A DNA stretch of 64,000 bases from Paraniabella hibiscisoli (GCF_022512515.1 NZ_JAKWBK010000001.1:682001-746000), one strand, 5' to 3'; shown: positions 29,406 through 38,646, numbered from the stretch's first letter. The notes: generated from the sequence alone by a model not told the origin. Program-made: numbers and translations.

Positions 29406-29820
29406 TTACAGGCCCATTTTTTTGAAAATCCTCGGCATTGTTTCAGTATCTAGGGCATTCATATCAACCAGATTTAATGATTTGACCATTTTTAGTGTCG
29501 CTGTTTTATAGTGTTGGAAATGGGGTGTTTTTAAATGAGCTTCGTATGCGTCCTGGCTTGCATAGATTTCTAAAATTCTTATTTCGTTTACTTGCTTTTT
29601 TTGAAACATAGGATAAATTGCAATAACACCACTTTCCAATCTCACAGATGCTTCGGCTTCTTCTTTAAGTATGGCAAGATATTCTTCAAGATAGTTTGGT
29701 TCAATTTCTATTTCCGAAATTCTTATTATCATATTGTCGTATTTCTGTTCTTCTTTTTTATTGCAGGAACTAACAATAAAAAAAGTGTAACCATCAAAAT
29801 GTATGTACTAATTGTTTCAT
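29406..29820 (-). CDS. ABM-type (quinol monooxygenase-like) lipoprotein (two apparent frameshifts)
   Basis: The conserved part (MIIRISEIEIEPNYLEEYLAIL onward, 108 aa) is an antibiotic-biosynthesis-monooxygenase fold protein with the typical HLKTPHFQHYK segment. Adding one base to an A7 run (29778-29784) and one to an A4 run (29796-29799) extends the N-terminus to MKQLVHTFLMVTLFFIVSSC, a lipoprotein signal, giving 138 aa. This suggests an exported, lipid-anchored member. The start ATG (29818-29820) overlaps the stop of the preceding reading frame as ATGA. If the extension is wrong, the start would be at 29732. Confidence 0.7.
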
Positions 29821-30345
29821 GAATTTTCTTTTATAAGATCTGTTTTGCTAACTATTGTTGATCTATCACAATTAGGTGCTAATTTACTAAAACTATCATC
29901 TGTCAATTTATTTCGGTTTTTGAAACCTATCCAAGACACAGCATTTAAACTGGCAGCATTGTCCAGGCCATTTAAATTCCCTGGATACTTCGGCCCTAGC
30001 GGTTGAGTATCTTTAGGGACACCGTCAAATCATACTTACCGGGAACGATAGAATCTCTGGCTTTTAAGAACTATATCCGCTGCCATCCGTACTGGTGCTG
30101 GTTATAGTTGTTTTACTTTTCAATTAGTTCAATAATTCTTTCCGCTACTTTCTCCGCTTTTCCTGTTGCCGGAGCTTTTCAGGTTCAAACGCCAGTCCCC
30201 TTGTATTTCTAAAATATTCGCGAATCATAATTGAAAGTATTAAGATGTCTTTATTGCTTGTTGCCAGGGGATTGATAGCCGGCAGCTGGCTAGTTGTAGT
30301 ACATCCTGTAGTAAACAATATTAATATGATTATGAGTTTATGCAT
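29817..30345 (-). CDS. Uncertain lipoprotein locus, broken into several frames
   Basis: ATG 30345 opens a lipoprotein signal MHKLIIILILFTTGCTTT. With one base added near 30176 the frame continues as APATGKAEKVAERIIELIEK to a stop at 30113-30115. After it, two more frames can be chained, YDLTVSLK then DTQPLGPKYPGNLNG, ending at 29817-29819, where the stop overlaps the next gene's ATG. A single 177-aa protein would need five single-base additions. It could instead be a short 77-aa lipoprotein followed by the remnant of another gene. I recognise no family, and this is the least secure reconstruction in the window. Confidence 0.35.
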
Positions 30346-30467
30346 GTAGCGAGTGATTGGGAATTCTATTAGAAAGCATTTGATACCAGAGTTGATGGAA
30401 ACCATGCAAATATTTCGTCGTAGTACCTTAATTATCCAGCTGCTAAACGACGCTAATACCAAGGCTT

Positions 30468-31297
30468 TCAATATTCAATTTTAAAAGTTTTTCCGGCTGT
30501 AAACTTGCCTTCAGACTCGGTAATTTTTAACTTCTGTTCAGCAGAAACTCCAATTGTTTCACCGTCTTTCAATATTACATCATAAGCTATTACATAATGT
30601 GCCAGGTTGAACATCATTTCATTCAGCTCTTCAAGTGACTTTTCAGAATCAATAATTTCCATTTCTTGTTTTCCAAAGTCAGCAAGTCCATATGTGTAAA
30701 CAGATTGTTTTCCTCTTTCTTTTCTCAAACCAAAGCAAATCCAATTGTACAGAGGGAGATCTTCTTCACTCATCATTTCCACATTCGCTTGGTAGAAGTT
30801 CTTTTTAAAACCAAAGTTCTACCGCCGATATAAATTCCAATTGATTTACTATTATTCATAACAGCAGAAGCTATTTTACTGAACAACAGGTTTTCCAGAA
30901 CAGAATTTTTCCCGGCATTCATAATCGATAAGACAATGTGTCCTTTATGTTTTGAAGTTTCTTGAACTCCGTTCTCCCAGAAATAGTTGTATGCTGCGGT
31001 TTTTTCAACCTCCCTTTCCGGAATTGCAGCAGGAACAGTTGCTATCGCTATATTATATCCGCCAATTACTAATACGGCTGCCTCATCATCTGCTTCACTG
31101 TTAGTTATTTTTAGTTCCCATTTTGTCCTTAATTCATTTAGTGTCCCTTTTAGGTCAAATGAATTCAGGTCTTCTAAAAGTACCATTCCTAAAATGGCTG
31201 AATCCATATTTGATGAATCCCGGTTCTCTTTTTTAAAAAAACTAAAAAATCCCATTAGTAAAATTCCAATTAATATTATACTTATCGTTTTTCTCAT
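30468..31297 (-). CDS. DUF4261 domain-containing protein (one apparent frameshift)
   Basis: 276 aa after repair. A short hydrophobic N-terminus (ISIILIGILLMGFFSFF) is followed by segments I associate with DUF4261: AILGMVLLEDLNSFDL, IGGYNIAIATVPAAIP, YNYFWENGVQETSKHKGHIV and DLPLYNWICFGL. One base added at a T5 run (30802-30806) joins GGRTLVLKKNFY to QANVEMMSEEDL. The role of the family is unknown; the hydrophobic start here may make it membrane-anchored. Confidence 0.7.
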
Positions 31298-31378
31298 TTT
31301 GTGAAGAACTCAAAAGCAGGTGATGCGAGTGTCTGTTTTAAACATTTATTAATAAGCAAAACGCCTACCCAGTTTACT

Positions 31379-31588
31379 TTAATTGTCTATACTGTTTTTA
31401 AGAGCTGTCGGAAAACCTTTAGTGTTCCATTGGCCTCCCCAGGTAGTTTTTGCTAATGTACTTATTTTTGGTAAAGCTACATATAGCTTTCTGCGATATA
31501 CGTATTTAATAACCATTGAAAAGAGATTCCTAGCCAGCTTTGCAGGTATCGGATGGCGGAAGTGTACTGTGGTATCCGTTTTATTCAC
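31379..31588 (-). pseudogene. Possible gene remnant
   Basis: A 69-codon frame beginning with GTG and ending SIDN. Its composition (KLARNLFSMVIKYVYRRK, TTWGGQWNTKGFPTAL) looks more like real protein than the opposite-strand ORF that overlaps it. It has no ATG start and its 5' side runs directly into the repeat-like segment at 31624. It may be the 3' end of a gene cut off by that element. No family was recognised. Confidence 0.3.
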
Positions 31589-31623
31589 GGCGGTATATCA
31601 TTCGTGTATCAGTGGTGGCATTC

Positions 31624-31673
31624 GACATCCCGAAAGGGATTCCCCGGTGTCGGGTGATGAAATGTAGCGACAT
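31624..31673. repeat. Intergenic hairpin-rich element
   Basis: Contains the hairpin ATCCC-GAAA-GGGAT (31627-31640) inside GACA/TGTC, then GATGAAATGTAGCGACATC. The general design resembles the hairpin tail of the repeats at 25455 and 37020, but the head sequence differs. Confidence 0.35.
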
Positions 31674-31679
31674 CAGTTA

Positions 31680-32162
31680 TCAGCTTAGCCGGTAAACAAA
31701 CTCTTCTATTTCCATTTGCCGGGCATTGGCAAAACCTTTATCGGTACCGGTTTTAATAAAGCCGGATTTTTCCAACACTTTTTGCGAGCCCAGGTTATCG
31801 AAGGCAACGCGTGCAACAATAGGCCTTGTAGTTTCTATGTTCAGAAATTGTTGCAGAGCCCGGGTAGCAATACCCTGCCCCCAAAATTTCCGATCGATCC
31901 AGTAGGTTATTTCTGCATGACCATCCATCACAAATTTAGCCATACTCCCTATAATGTTATCGTCCAATAGAACTGTATGATTATTGGTAGTAGGATCTTC
32001 TAAAATCTTTGTGTATTTGGCAATATAAGCTAACTTATCTGTCGGGTCCTTCGGTGTAAATGCCGCTAAATAAATCGCTTCCGGATCCGTTTGAAATAAA
32101 AACAGATGCTCCAGATCTGCAATGGTAGTAGACCTGAGTTGTAAATAGGTATCAGCGCTCAT
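31680..32162 (-). CDS. GNAT family N-acetyltransferase
   Basis: About 160 aa from ATG 32162 (MSADTYLQLRSTTIADLEHL); an ATG at 32201 is less likely. Contains HAEITYWIDRKFWGQGIATRAL, the acetyl-CoA pyrophosphate-binding loop of RimJ/RimL-type enzymes (WGQGIAT), and the later VAFDNLGSQKVLEKSGF. The acceptor is unknown. It is one of several small accessory enzymes in this stretch. Confidence 0.85.
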   Translation of the reverse strand: MSADTYLQLRSTTIADLEHLFLFQTDPEAIYLAAFTPKDPTDKLAYIAKYTKILEDPTTNNHTVLLDDNIIGSMAKFVMDGHAEITYWIDRKFWGQGIATRALQQFLNIETTRPIVARVAFDNLGSQKVLEKSGFIKTGTDKGFANARQMEIEEFVYRLS

Positions 32163-32263
32163 TGTATTAAGTGGGTTGCTATCAACAACCCTAAGGTACA
32201 ACGGCCGGGCGACAGTAAATGCATTGCCACCCCATCAACCCGGCCGGGAATCATAAGTTGCTT

Positions 32264-32689
32264 CTATTGGTTTGAAAAGTCCACCATCCACTCAATACCA
32301 TATTTATCTCTGAACATGCCAAAATAAGAACCCCAGGGACTGTCCCCAATAGGAAACTCCACTTGGCCGCCGGCTGAAAGCCCGTTAAACAGCTGATCAG
32401 CTTCTTCTTTGCTATCTGCCTGGATCGCAATCTTGCTCCTGTTTTCATTCTCATTTACTTTCCCTAAAAATGAAGGAACATCATTTCCCATCAGCGTATT
32501 GTTTTTACCAATCGGCAGTGCGATATGCATGATCTTATTTTCATCTTCTGCTGCTACGGGAAACTCGGCACCGGCCATATCTTTTAAGCGTACGAGCCTG
32601 ATAAACTCTCCACCGAATACCGATTTGTAAAAGTTGAATGCTTCTTCGGCATTTCCATTGAAGTTGATGTGAGGATTGATAAGTGCCAT
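32264..32689 (-). CDS. VOC family protein (PhnB/glyoxalase-like)
   Basis: 141 aa, intact. Starts MALINPHINFNGNAEEAFNFYKSVFGGEF and ends SPWGSYFGMFRDKYGIEWMVDF, the typical PhnB-type vicinal-oxygen-chelate half-fold pair. Bacterial proteins of this type are usually cytoplasmic metal-binding dimers of unknown substrate. Confidence 0.88.
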   Translation of the reverse strand: MALINPHINFNGNAEEAFNFYKSVFGGEFIRLVRLKDMAGAEFPVAAEDENKIMHIALPIGKNNTLMGNDVPSFLGKVNENENRSKIAIQADSKEEADQLFNGLSAGGQVEFPIGDSPWGSYFGMFRDKYGIEWMVDFSNQ

Positions 32690-33089
32690 GATTTTAAATT
32701 TTTATTACTATTCAAAAGTACGTTGTTGTCAAAGACAAACAGGGTAGAAAGACGTCAATTGAAAGGGAGTTTGCGTCAAGGGGATGTGTACTAACAATCA
32801 AAGCTGCAGAGTTGCATGGGCGTAGCGAGTAAGATGATATTCCGTAAGCTATTATAATTGCCATACAATGTTAGATGCCCTTCTTTTGGCCGGGTTATTA
32901 ATAATTTCTAATTTTATGGTATGAGAATGACTGTAATGCTATAATATCCCCCGTTTTGTTTGTTTTTCTTAGCAATGAGCTTTGTTGATACAAAGCGTAG
33001 TTTTCCTGTTCACCCATTTTATTAAAAATATCAAATCAAGTCCATCGGGAGACCGCAATTATTGCCGTCTGCGGGTGGCTACCAGAAAT
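32690..33089. other. 400-bp stretch without a recognised feature
   Basis: Lies between the divergent VOC and PhyH genes. I see no ORF, strong hairpin or repeat in it; it should hold the promoters of both genes. Confidence 0.4.
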
Positions 33090-33875
33090 ATGTCACATCT
33101 ATTAAATAAAGAGGAAATAGAACATTTTATTCATCGTGGCTTTATTAGCCTCGATCACTCATTTTCAAAGGCACTTGCAGACGAGGCTTTGGAAATTCTT
33201 TGGAACGATCTCCCCTATGACAGGTCCGATCCGTCAACCTGGACCGAGCCTGTATTTCGTTTGGGAATGTACACAAATGAACCTTTTGTTAAATCGGTAA
33301 ATACGCCAAAGTTGCATGATGCTTTCAATCAGTTGATCGGTAAGGACAAATGGATTCCTTGTAAAAGCGTAGGAACATTTCCTGTCAGGTTTCCAACCAA
33401 CCGGCAACCTAATGATACAGGTAAACACGTGGATGCCGGTTTTCCTGGGGCTGACCCGGATAATTTTTTTGAATGGCGTGTCAACGTCAAATCGAAAGGA
33501 CGGGCTTTACTGATGTTAGTCTTGTATTCCGATGTTGGCGAACACGATGCGCCTACGATCATTTATGAAGGCTCTCATATAGATGTTGCAAGGATACTAT
33601 CAAATGAGGGAGATTCAGGTCTTTCTTTCATGGAGCTTGCAGGAAAATTAGACGAGTTGCCTAAAAGAAAAGAAGTGTATGCAACCGGCAAGGCAGGCAC
33701 AGTTTATCTGTGTCATCCGTTTTTGATTCATTCAGCTCAGCCACATAAGGGAAGCCAACCCAGGTTTATGGCGCAACCGCCTTTGTTGTTAAGGGGTGAA
33801 TTATTGATTTCAGACGCTGATGTAGTATACTCTCCTGTTGAGGAAGCTACTCGTTTAGGAATAAATAAGGCATAA
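33090..33875 (+). CDS. Phytanoyl-CoA dioxygenase (PhyH) family protein
   Basis: About 261 aa from ATG 33090 (MSHLLNKEEIEHFIHRGFISL); an upstream in-frame start at 32982 would add an atypical leader. The Fe(II) motif HxD is in GKHVDAGF, the distal His in HPFLIHSAQPH, and the 2-oxoglutarate-binding Arg follows in SQPRFMAQPP. It should be an Fe(II)/2-oxoglutarate-dependent hydroxylase of unknown substrate. Confidence 0.82.
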   Translation: MSHLLNKEEIEHFIHRGFISLDHSFSKALADEALEILWNDLPYDRSDPSTWTEPVFRLGMYTNEPFVKSVNTPKLHDAFNQLIGKDKWIPCKSVGTFPVRFPTNRQPNDTGKHVDAGFPGADPDNFFEWRVNVKSKGRALLMLVLYSDVGEHDAPTIIYEGSHIDVARILSNEGDSGLSFMELAGKLDELPKRKEVYATGKAGTVYLCHPFLIHSAQPHKGSQPRFMAQPPLLLRGELLISDADVVYSPVEEATRLGINKA

Positions 33876-33888
33876 TAGGTCTCAGGTT

Positions 33889-33923
33889 GAAAGAGGTTGT
33901 TAATTTAGCAGCCTCTTTCTTTT
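33889..33923 (+). terminator. Terminator after the PhyH-family gene
   Basis: Stem GAAAGAGG (33889-33896) pairs with CCTCTTTC (33912-33919) and is followed by TTTT. Confidence 0.65.
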
Positions 33924-33997
33924 AGAATGAAGCGGCCCCAGAAGTATCCGGAAGAAACATCAGGTGATCATATTTTAAGCAAACGCACTTTACCATT

Positions 33998-34643
33998 TTA
34001 CAAATTCCGTTTAGCGGCTTCAATAGCAATAAACTCGGGTAAATAGTCGGGCGTACATCCCTTGGATACCATCTCGCCTTTGTAGAGCCCCGTTGTTTCA
34101 CCAATAGCAACACAACGCTTGCGATACTTTTTTCATAAACACCTATCCATGCAGCTGTAAAATTCATAGCCCATTGTACCTCCGGTTGCTCACCAGCAAT
34201 ATTGCTTTCTATGGCAGCCAGCAGTTCTTCAGTGTTGCCGGGAGGTGTTTGCCCCATCCATCTTAACCTGGCCTGGTAGTACCAAAAAATCCGCCTTTGA
34301 AGTGCGGAGGGGCTATTTTCCCATGATTCGATTAAAGCTATTGTTTTTTTGTCCTTAGTAAGTTGGTTGGCCATTAGCCAATCGATTAATTGGTTTCTTT
34401 CCTCCGACGAGTGTGTTTGCATGTCTTTATCCAACTCGTTAATCACCTCCTGCGATAATAATTTATTATCCATAATTAAAATGGATAGCTGCCGTGGCAG
34501 AAATTTACCGAGGCCCAAAGCTCCATAGCAAGGGAGTGATCTTTTTTGATTTCTTTCGCCATTTTTCTCAGGTCACCCAGTTTTGTGCGACTATCAATTT
34601 GTTTTAAAATGGCTACGGCTCTTGATGATACTTTCATATTCAT
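33998..34643 (-). CDS. DNA alkylation repair (AlkD-like) protein (two apparent frameshifts)
   Basis: 215 aa after repair. One base added at CC (34508-34509) joins an N-terminus starting at ATG 34643 (MNMKVSSRAVAILKQIDSR) through LWASGKFLPRQLSIL; one at TT (34121-34122) restores the tail KRCVAIGETTGLYKGEMVSKG-CTPDYLPEFI. The body is alpha-helical HEAT-like, as in the AlkD superfamily that removes alkylated bases. The C-terminal CTPDYLPEFIAIEA is characteristic of the Bacteroidota branch. It lies downstream of the ANT(6)-like gene on the same strand. Confidence 0.78.
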
Positions 34644-34690
34644 TAATTATTTTGTCGATGTCCCCAAACGCACTTGCAAAAGATAGTTCC

Positions 34691-35518
34691 TTATATTTTT
34701 TCCAACTCATAAGGATAAGTATAACCTAATGTTTGAGCTAACTCAGCTCCTACCTCCGCCACCAGGTCTGCCATAGCCCACAAGGCATTCCAATTGTCTG
34801 CAATAACGCTGCCCGAAAATGTCTGCTGTGCTTTCAGCCAGGTTGCCGAGTCGAGGTACTTCTTAAAGAGCCTTCCATACTTGTTGGTGGTGATGCCCCA
34901 ATCGTGCCGATTGGCAATATGCCATTCAATTAGCGGAACCAGGTATTGTGTACGAATATTGGTTTCCGACATAAATTTGGCGTAGAATATTTCATCTCTT
35001 GCCAGGCATTTAGCTACATAAGTGGTATCCCACCAAAAGTCGTTGATGACTTGCTGAAATCTTTGGGCTGATGGCTTTTTGATAATGGAAACCTGATAAG
35101 TGGGTGGTTGCATAGCGTGGGTAATGCCATCTTTATCCATCAACACCTGATAGCCAATATCCCAGTCTTCAGGTAAATCTTTTTGTTGCAGATCTTCTAA
35201 AAATTTATTTACGCTGTATAATTTAAAATCAACCTTTACACCATCATCATATAACACCATTTTCATAGCATGCCGGTTATCGAAGCAGCTTTCATCCTCC
35301 TCGATCATGGCAATAGGTTTGCCAAACTGCTGCAGCCAGTTATTATCAGATATGTAGGATGCATTGCTTTCGAAAATAAGTTCAATATCCAGGTCGCTGA
35401 ATTCATCAACCGGCGCAGACGGATTGGCCAACGAGCTGGTGAGCAAAGAGGCCTTTATGTCTTTATTGTTATTTGCCCAATGGATGATGGCTTTTAATTT
35501 CTCGTCTCTTGTTTTCAT
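34691..35518 (-). CDS. Aminoglycoside 6-adenylyltransferase-like protein (ANT(6)/AadE family)
   Basis: 275 aa, intact. The nucleotidyltransferase motif is SSLANPSAPVDEFSDLDIEL, with the metal-binding DLD; further conserved parts are GVKVDFKLYSV and FWWDTTYVAKCLARDE. Family members transfer AMP to the 6-position of streptomycin, but chromosomal homologues in environmental bacteria need not confer resistance. No mobile element is adjacent, so recent acquisition is not indicated. Confidence 0.85.
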   Translation of the reverse strand: MKTRDEKLKAIIHWANNNKDIKASLLTSSLANPSAPVDEFSDLDIELIFESNASYISDNNWLQQFGKPIAMIEEDESCFDNRHAMKMVLYDDGVKVDFKLYSVNKFLEDLQQKDLPEDWDIGYQVLMDKDGITHAMQPPTYQVSIIKKPSAQRFQQVINDFWWDTTYVAKCLARDEIFYAKFMSETNIRTQYLVPLIEWHIANRHDWGITTNKYGRLFKKYLDSATWLKAQQTFSGSVIADNWNALWAMADLVAEVGAELAQTLGYTYPYELEKI

Positions 35519-35627
35519 CGTTCGTATTTATGAATAATTTGCCTTGAGCTACTCTTAAAAAACATTCTTAAATTCAACCTGTAAGCGATGTCTGTTTATC
35601 TTATATCCCTGATAGCATATACTGAAA

Positions 35628-35810
35628 TCAAAGCCTTGTCCTGGTTATTTGTGCGGGATCAACTGTTGTAGGGTTGCCTAAACCAAGACTAAAGCACTTG
35701 ATTAAAAGAAAGCCTAAAATGGCGACAATCAAAATTCCATTTATTAATGGCTTTATGATCATGGCAGAGATATTTACATAAAAAAACTCATTCGATTTCA
35801 ACATAATCAT
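35628..35810 (-). CDS. Possible small single-span membrane protein
   Basis: 60-codon frame beginning 10 nt after the stop of the serine hydrolase gene on the same strand. A hydrophobic segment, INGILIVAILGFLLIKCFSLGLG, could span the membrane. No family was recognised. It could be a real small gene cotranscribed with the hydrolase or a chance ORF. Confidence 0.35.
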   Translation of the reverse strand: MIMLKSNEFFYVNISAMIIKPLINGILIVAILGFLLIKCFSLGLGNPTTVDPAQITRTRL

Positions 35811-35820
35811 ACTTAAAATC

Positions 35821-36860
35821 TTACTTTCTAAAATAATAATCAGCCAGCTTGTTCGCGATTATACGTGGATTGGCTTCATCGGTGTTCGTAAGAATAATAA
35901 TAGAAAGTCCATCATTCACAAAATGCATGAATACCGACCTGAAACCTATATTAGCGCCTCCGTGCTGAACTAAAGGATGTCCTTTATACTCTTCTACAAA
36001 CCAGCCAAACCCATAGTATTCTTTTGCATCAGCTTTATCTGAGGTTTTAATATAGGGCTGCCAAAGTTTCTCCCAATTCTCCTTCTTAAGAATAATCTTC
36101 TTTTCTCTCATAGCCTTTTCCCTTGTATCATATCGGTAGAAGTAGAGAGAAATCCGCCGCTGGGTCTTATGGCATACATAGCGGTAGCGTTGACCAGCGT
36201 GTCTTTAAGGTGCATGTATCCGCTGGCACGGTGTGGAATGATGGGGTAAAAATCAGTGAGATAACTATTGTGCATGCCTGCCGGTATAAATAATGCAGCG
36301 CGAATATAGTCCTGCCAGGGCATACCGCTCACCTGCGTTATAATTTCAGCGAGCATAAAATATCCAAGATTACAATATTGGAATTTTTCTCCAACATTAA
36401 AAACAAAAGGGAGATTATAAGCGGACTTTATAATATCAATATCCGGCTGAATTTTGTTATTGTCATAAGCCGGTCCTTCTCTTTGCAGCCCAGATGTGTG
36501 AGACATCAGGTTGTTTATGGTTATGGGTCGCCAGGCCGCCGGAGCGTCCGGAAAAAACTTGTGTACCGAATCATCAATACTCAGCTTACCCTCCTCCATT
36601 AGTTTTATAATGGCGGTGGTAAAAAACTGTTTACTTACCGAGCCCAGCCGGATAACAGTTTCAGCGTCTACAGGCACATTCAATTCTACATTGGCTAATC
36701 CATACCCTTTGTTAGCCACTGTTTGGCCATTTTTTATTACAGCTAATGAAAGCCCCACGATTTTTTGCTGTTCCATCATTTGCTTAACTATGATGTCAGT
36801 ACTGTCAACCTGTGCAAATGACAAGGCGGGTATTAGTAGACAAAGCAGCAATTTGTTCAT
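35821..36860 (-). CDS. Serine hydrolase, class C beta-lactamase family (one apparent frameshift)
   Basis: 346 aa after repair. Signal peptide MNKLLLCLLIPALSFAQ, catalytic SxxK in LGSVSKQFFT, the YxN motif in FQYCNLGYF and the third motif HGG near the C-terminus. Members include D-aminopeptidases, esterases and penicillin-binding-like enzymes; true beta-lactamase activity is not implied. One base added at CCC (36120-36122) joins STSTDMIQGEKAMREKK. It should be periplasmic. Confidence 0.85.
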
Positions 36861-37019
36861 TTAGTATTTGTTTAATGATTGAGGATAGAAGTCCTGCAAA
36901 GAAAATAATGGTTGTAACAGAATGATCTCCTGGCGTATATCCTGTAGCATTTAGCCCAGCCACTTTGCTAATGTAACCATTTTTCGGTCATGGATTGTGG
37001 ATACAATTAATGGCATCCA

Positions 37020-37091
37020 GGTTGCGCACCTACGGCACGCGCGTCCTGGCGTTGAAATTCAGCTACCAACCAGTAGTTCCTGACGGGACTT
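37020..37091 (+). repeat. REP-like intergenic repeat, copy B
   Basis: About 72 bp. Head GGTTGCGCACCTACGGCACG, middle GCTACCAACCAGTAG, tail hairpin AGTTCC-TGAC-GGGACT. Same plan and orientation as copy A at 25455. It lies between the start of the serine hydrolase gene and the 3' end of the LMW phosphatase gene. Confidence 0.6.
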
Positions 37092-37108
37092 AGATCTACA
37101 GGGAAGTG

Positions 37109-37451
37109 TTAGATCAATTTTCTCTTGTAGATGTCTTCCACTTTAGCGTTCAGCATTTCAATTAATTCTGGTTGCATATAATCATAGTCGTCTGGAATGT
37201 ATAAGCAAACAATCTTTTTGTTTTGGTAAACATCTGGAAAATGCTTTCTGATATGATTTCTGTGATGCCTTTCCATAACTATAATGCTATCTGCCCAGCC
37301 TAATATTTCTTGTGATAGAACTGTATGGGCAGTTTTATCAGTTCCCGCTGAGCGAACTTCGAACCTCTTGTCTTCTTTAAATATCTTATTAGCAGTAGCA
37401 CTTCGCATTCTGTTTACCGTACAACCAAAAAGTAACCTGAGCTTTGATCAT
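37109..37451 (-). CDS. Low-molecular-weight protein tyrosine phosphatase family (N-terminal frame uncertain)
   Basis: About 113 aa. The main frame contains the active-site loop C-TVNRM-RS (C-x5-R-S) and RSAGTDKTAHTVLSQEI, WADSIIVME and the acid-loop segment YIPDDYDYMQPELIEML, all in the order of a short LMW-phosphatase group. No ATG lies upstream in this frame. ATG 37451 can be used if one base is removed near 37443-37445, giving MIKLRLLFGCTVNR. The substrate is unknown. Confidence 0.72.
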
Positions 37452-37507
37452 TGACCTTTACAATTAGTGGTTGTCATAGAGAATCCTGAAAGTGTTTTTA
37501 TTAACGC

Positions 37508-37957
37508 TTATGAAACCTTCTCAAAACAAATACTGCTTTTCACATTTTCATAAGGTCCATAATTAGGAATAACCTGATAGCCCGTTTTACTGTAAAGCCC
37601 AATGGCTTCGGGCATTTGGTCCCCGGTTTCTAAAACACATTTAGCATAACCTAATTCTCTAGCCCATGCCTCCAGCTCCTGCAATATTGAAACTGCTATG
37701 CCTTTGCCTCTTCTGTCAGGTAGTACATACATCCGCTTTATCTCCATGGCCGATTGGTTGTAGGGTTTCATGGCGCCACAACCCACCGGGACTGCATCAT
37801 CAAACGCTACTACAACATTTTTAATGAGGTCCATTTTATTGAACTGTGCAAAAAAGTCGTTCGTGTCACCGTTTCGTTTGGCTAAATCCTTGTCTAGTTC
37901 AATAACCAGCCCCTTAAAACTGGTATCTTCTGAGTTAGTTCTGTGAATTGTGATCAT
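37508..37957 (-). CDS. GNAT family N-acetyltransferase
   Basis: 149 aa, intact. The acetyl-CoA loop is MYVLPDRRGKGIAVSILQELEAWA and the C-terminal part is YAKCVLETGDQMPEAIGLYSKTGYQVIPNYGPY, characteristic of a small acetyltransferase group acting on unknown small molecules. Confidence 0.88.
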   Translation of the reverse strand: MITIHRTNSEDTSFKGLVIELDKDLAKRNGDTNDFFAQFNKMDLIKNVVVAFDDAVPVGCGAMKPYNQSAMEIKRMYVLPDRRGKGIAVSILQELEAWARELGYAKCVLETGDQMPEAIGLYSKTGYQVIPNYGPYENVKSSICFEKVS

Positions 37958-38077
37958 ATACTTTTATTACTTTTATTCAGGTGTTACCTGCTGTAAAATT
38001 TATGACTTCTCATTTGTTTTACCGTCATTGCCTTTGCAGTAAATCAGTTCAACCTGGAGCGCTCTGTCGCTGCACGG

Positions 38078-38434
38078 TTACTCATAATACCAATAGATAA
38101 ATACACTGTCCCTGTTTTCACAAATTTCTTCTACCGGTTCGTCTTTGATATTGTCATAAGCTTCAAATTCACTTAATATCTTCCCTATTTCAGTTGCATG
38201 TTTTTTATCCTTTGTAGCTATGTATTTTTTGCAAAGACATTTAGCAATATCCATTTTTGCATTATGATAATTATAACCTTCGTAGGGCCGGCCGAATACA
38301 GACATTTTATATTTCCCCTCACAGCGCAGCACCGTCATGCTTTTGGTGATAGTCGGGTTTAACAGCCTGAAAACCAGAAACAGGCATAAAATAACCGATG
38401 CTATTTTGAAGATAGTTTTAATTTTCATAAACAA
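38078..38434 (-). CDS. Hypothetical protein with N-terminal membrane segment
   Basis: 118 aa. An N-terminal hydrophobic helix (IASVILCLFLVFRLL) could be a signal anchor. The rest is soluble, with a CLCKKY motif and a mixed charged tail ending in aromatic residues (YWYYE). No family was recognised. Confidence 0.5.
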   Translation of the reverse strand: MFMKIKTIFKIASVILCLFLVFRLLNPTITKSMTVLRCEGKYKMSVFGRPYEGYNYHNAKMDIAKCLCKKYIATKDKKHATEIGKILSEFEAYDNIKDEPVEEICENRDSVFIYWYYE

Positions 38435-38614
38435 CGCAATTTATGAAATATGGTTTATTGTTTACCCCAGCCGATGCTCATTTCAAACCTTGCCATCAAA
38501 GGCCAGATCATTAATACTTAAGAGAGGAATATCAGTATCCCACCCCAAAAGGGAGCATTTCGTATAGTTTAATAATTCAATCTGGTCATGAAACCGTCGT
38601 ATATCCGAGATTAC

Positions 38615-38622
38615 TAAATTTG
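38615..38622 (+). promoter_or_regulatory. Putative -7 box for the hydroxyacid dehydrogenase gene
   Basis: TAAATTTG matches TAnnTTTG and ends 24 nt before ATG 38647. It covers the alternative start at 38620, which therefore is unlikely. Confidence 0.4.
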
Positions 38623-38646
38623 TCTTTTAAATTTATAACCGTCTAT

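Larger units (their letters stand above)
31298..31678. other. 381-bp stretch without a secure gene
   Basis: Holds one minus-strand ORF fragment (31379-31588) and a repeat-like segment around 31624-31673; nothing else was recognised. Confidence 0.4.

Noticed and set aside
29812..30006. Plus-strand ORF of 64 codons
   Set aside because: It lies opposite coding-like minus-strand frames and has no motif or start signal of its own.
31383..31667. Plus-strand ORF of 94 codons
   Set aside because: Overlaps a more protein-like minus-strand frame and runs through the hairpin element.
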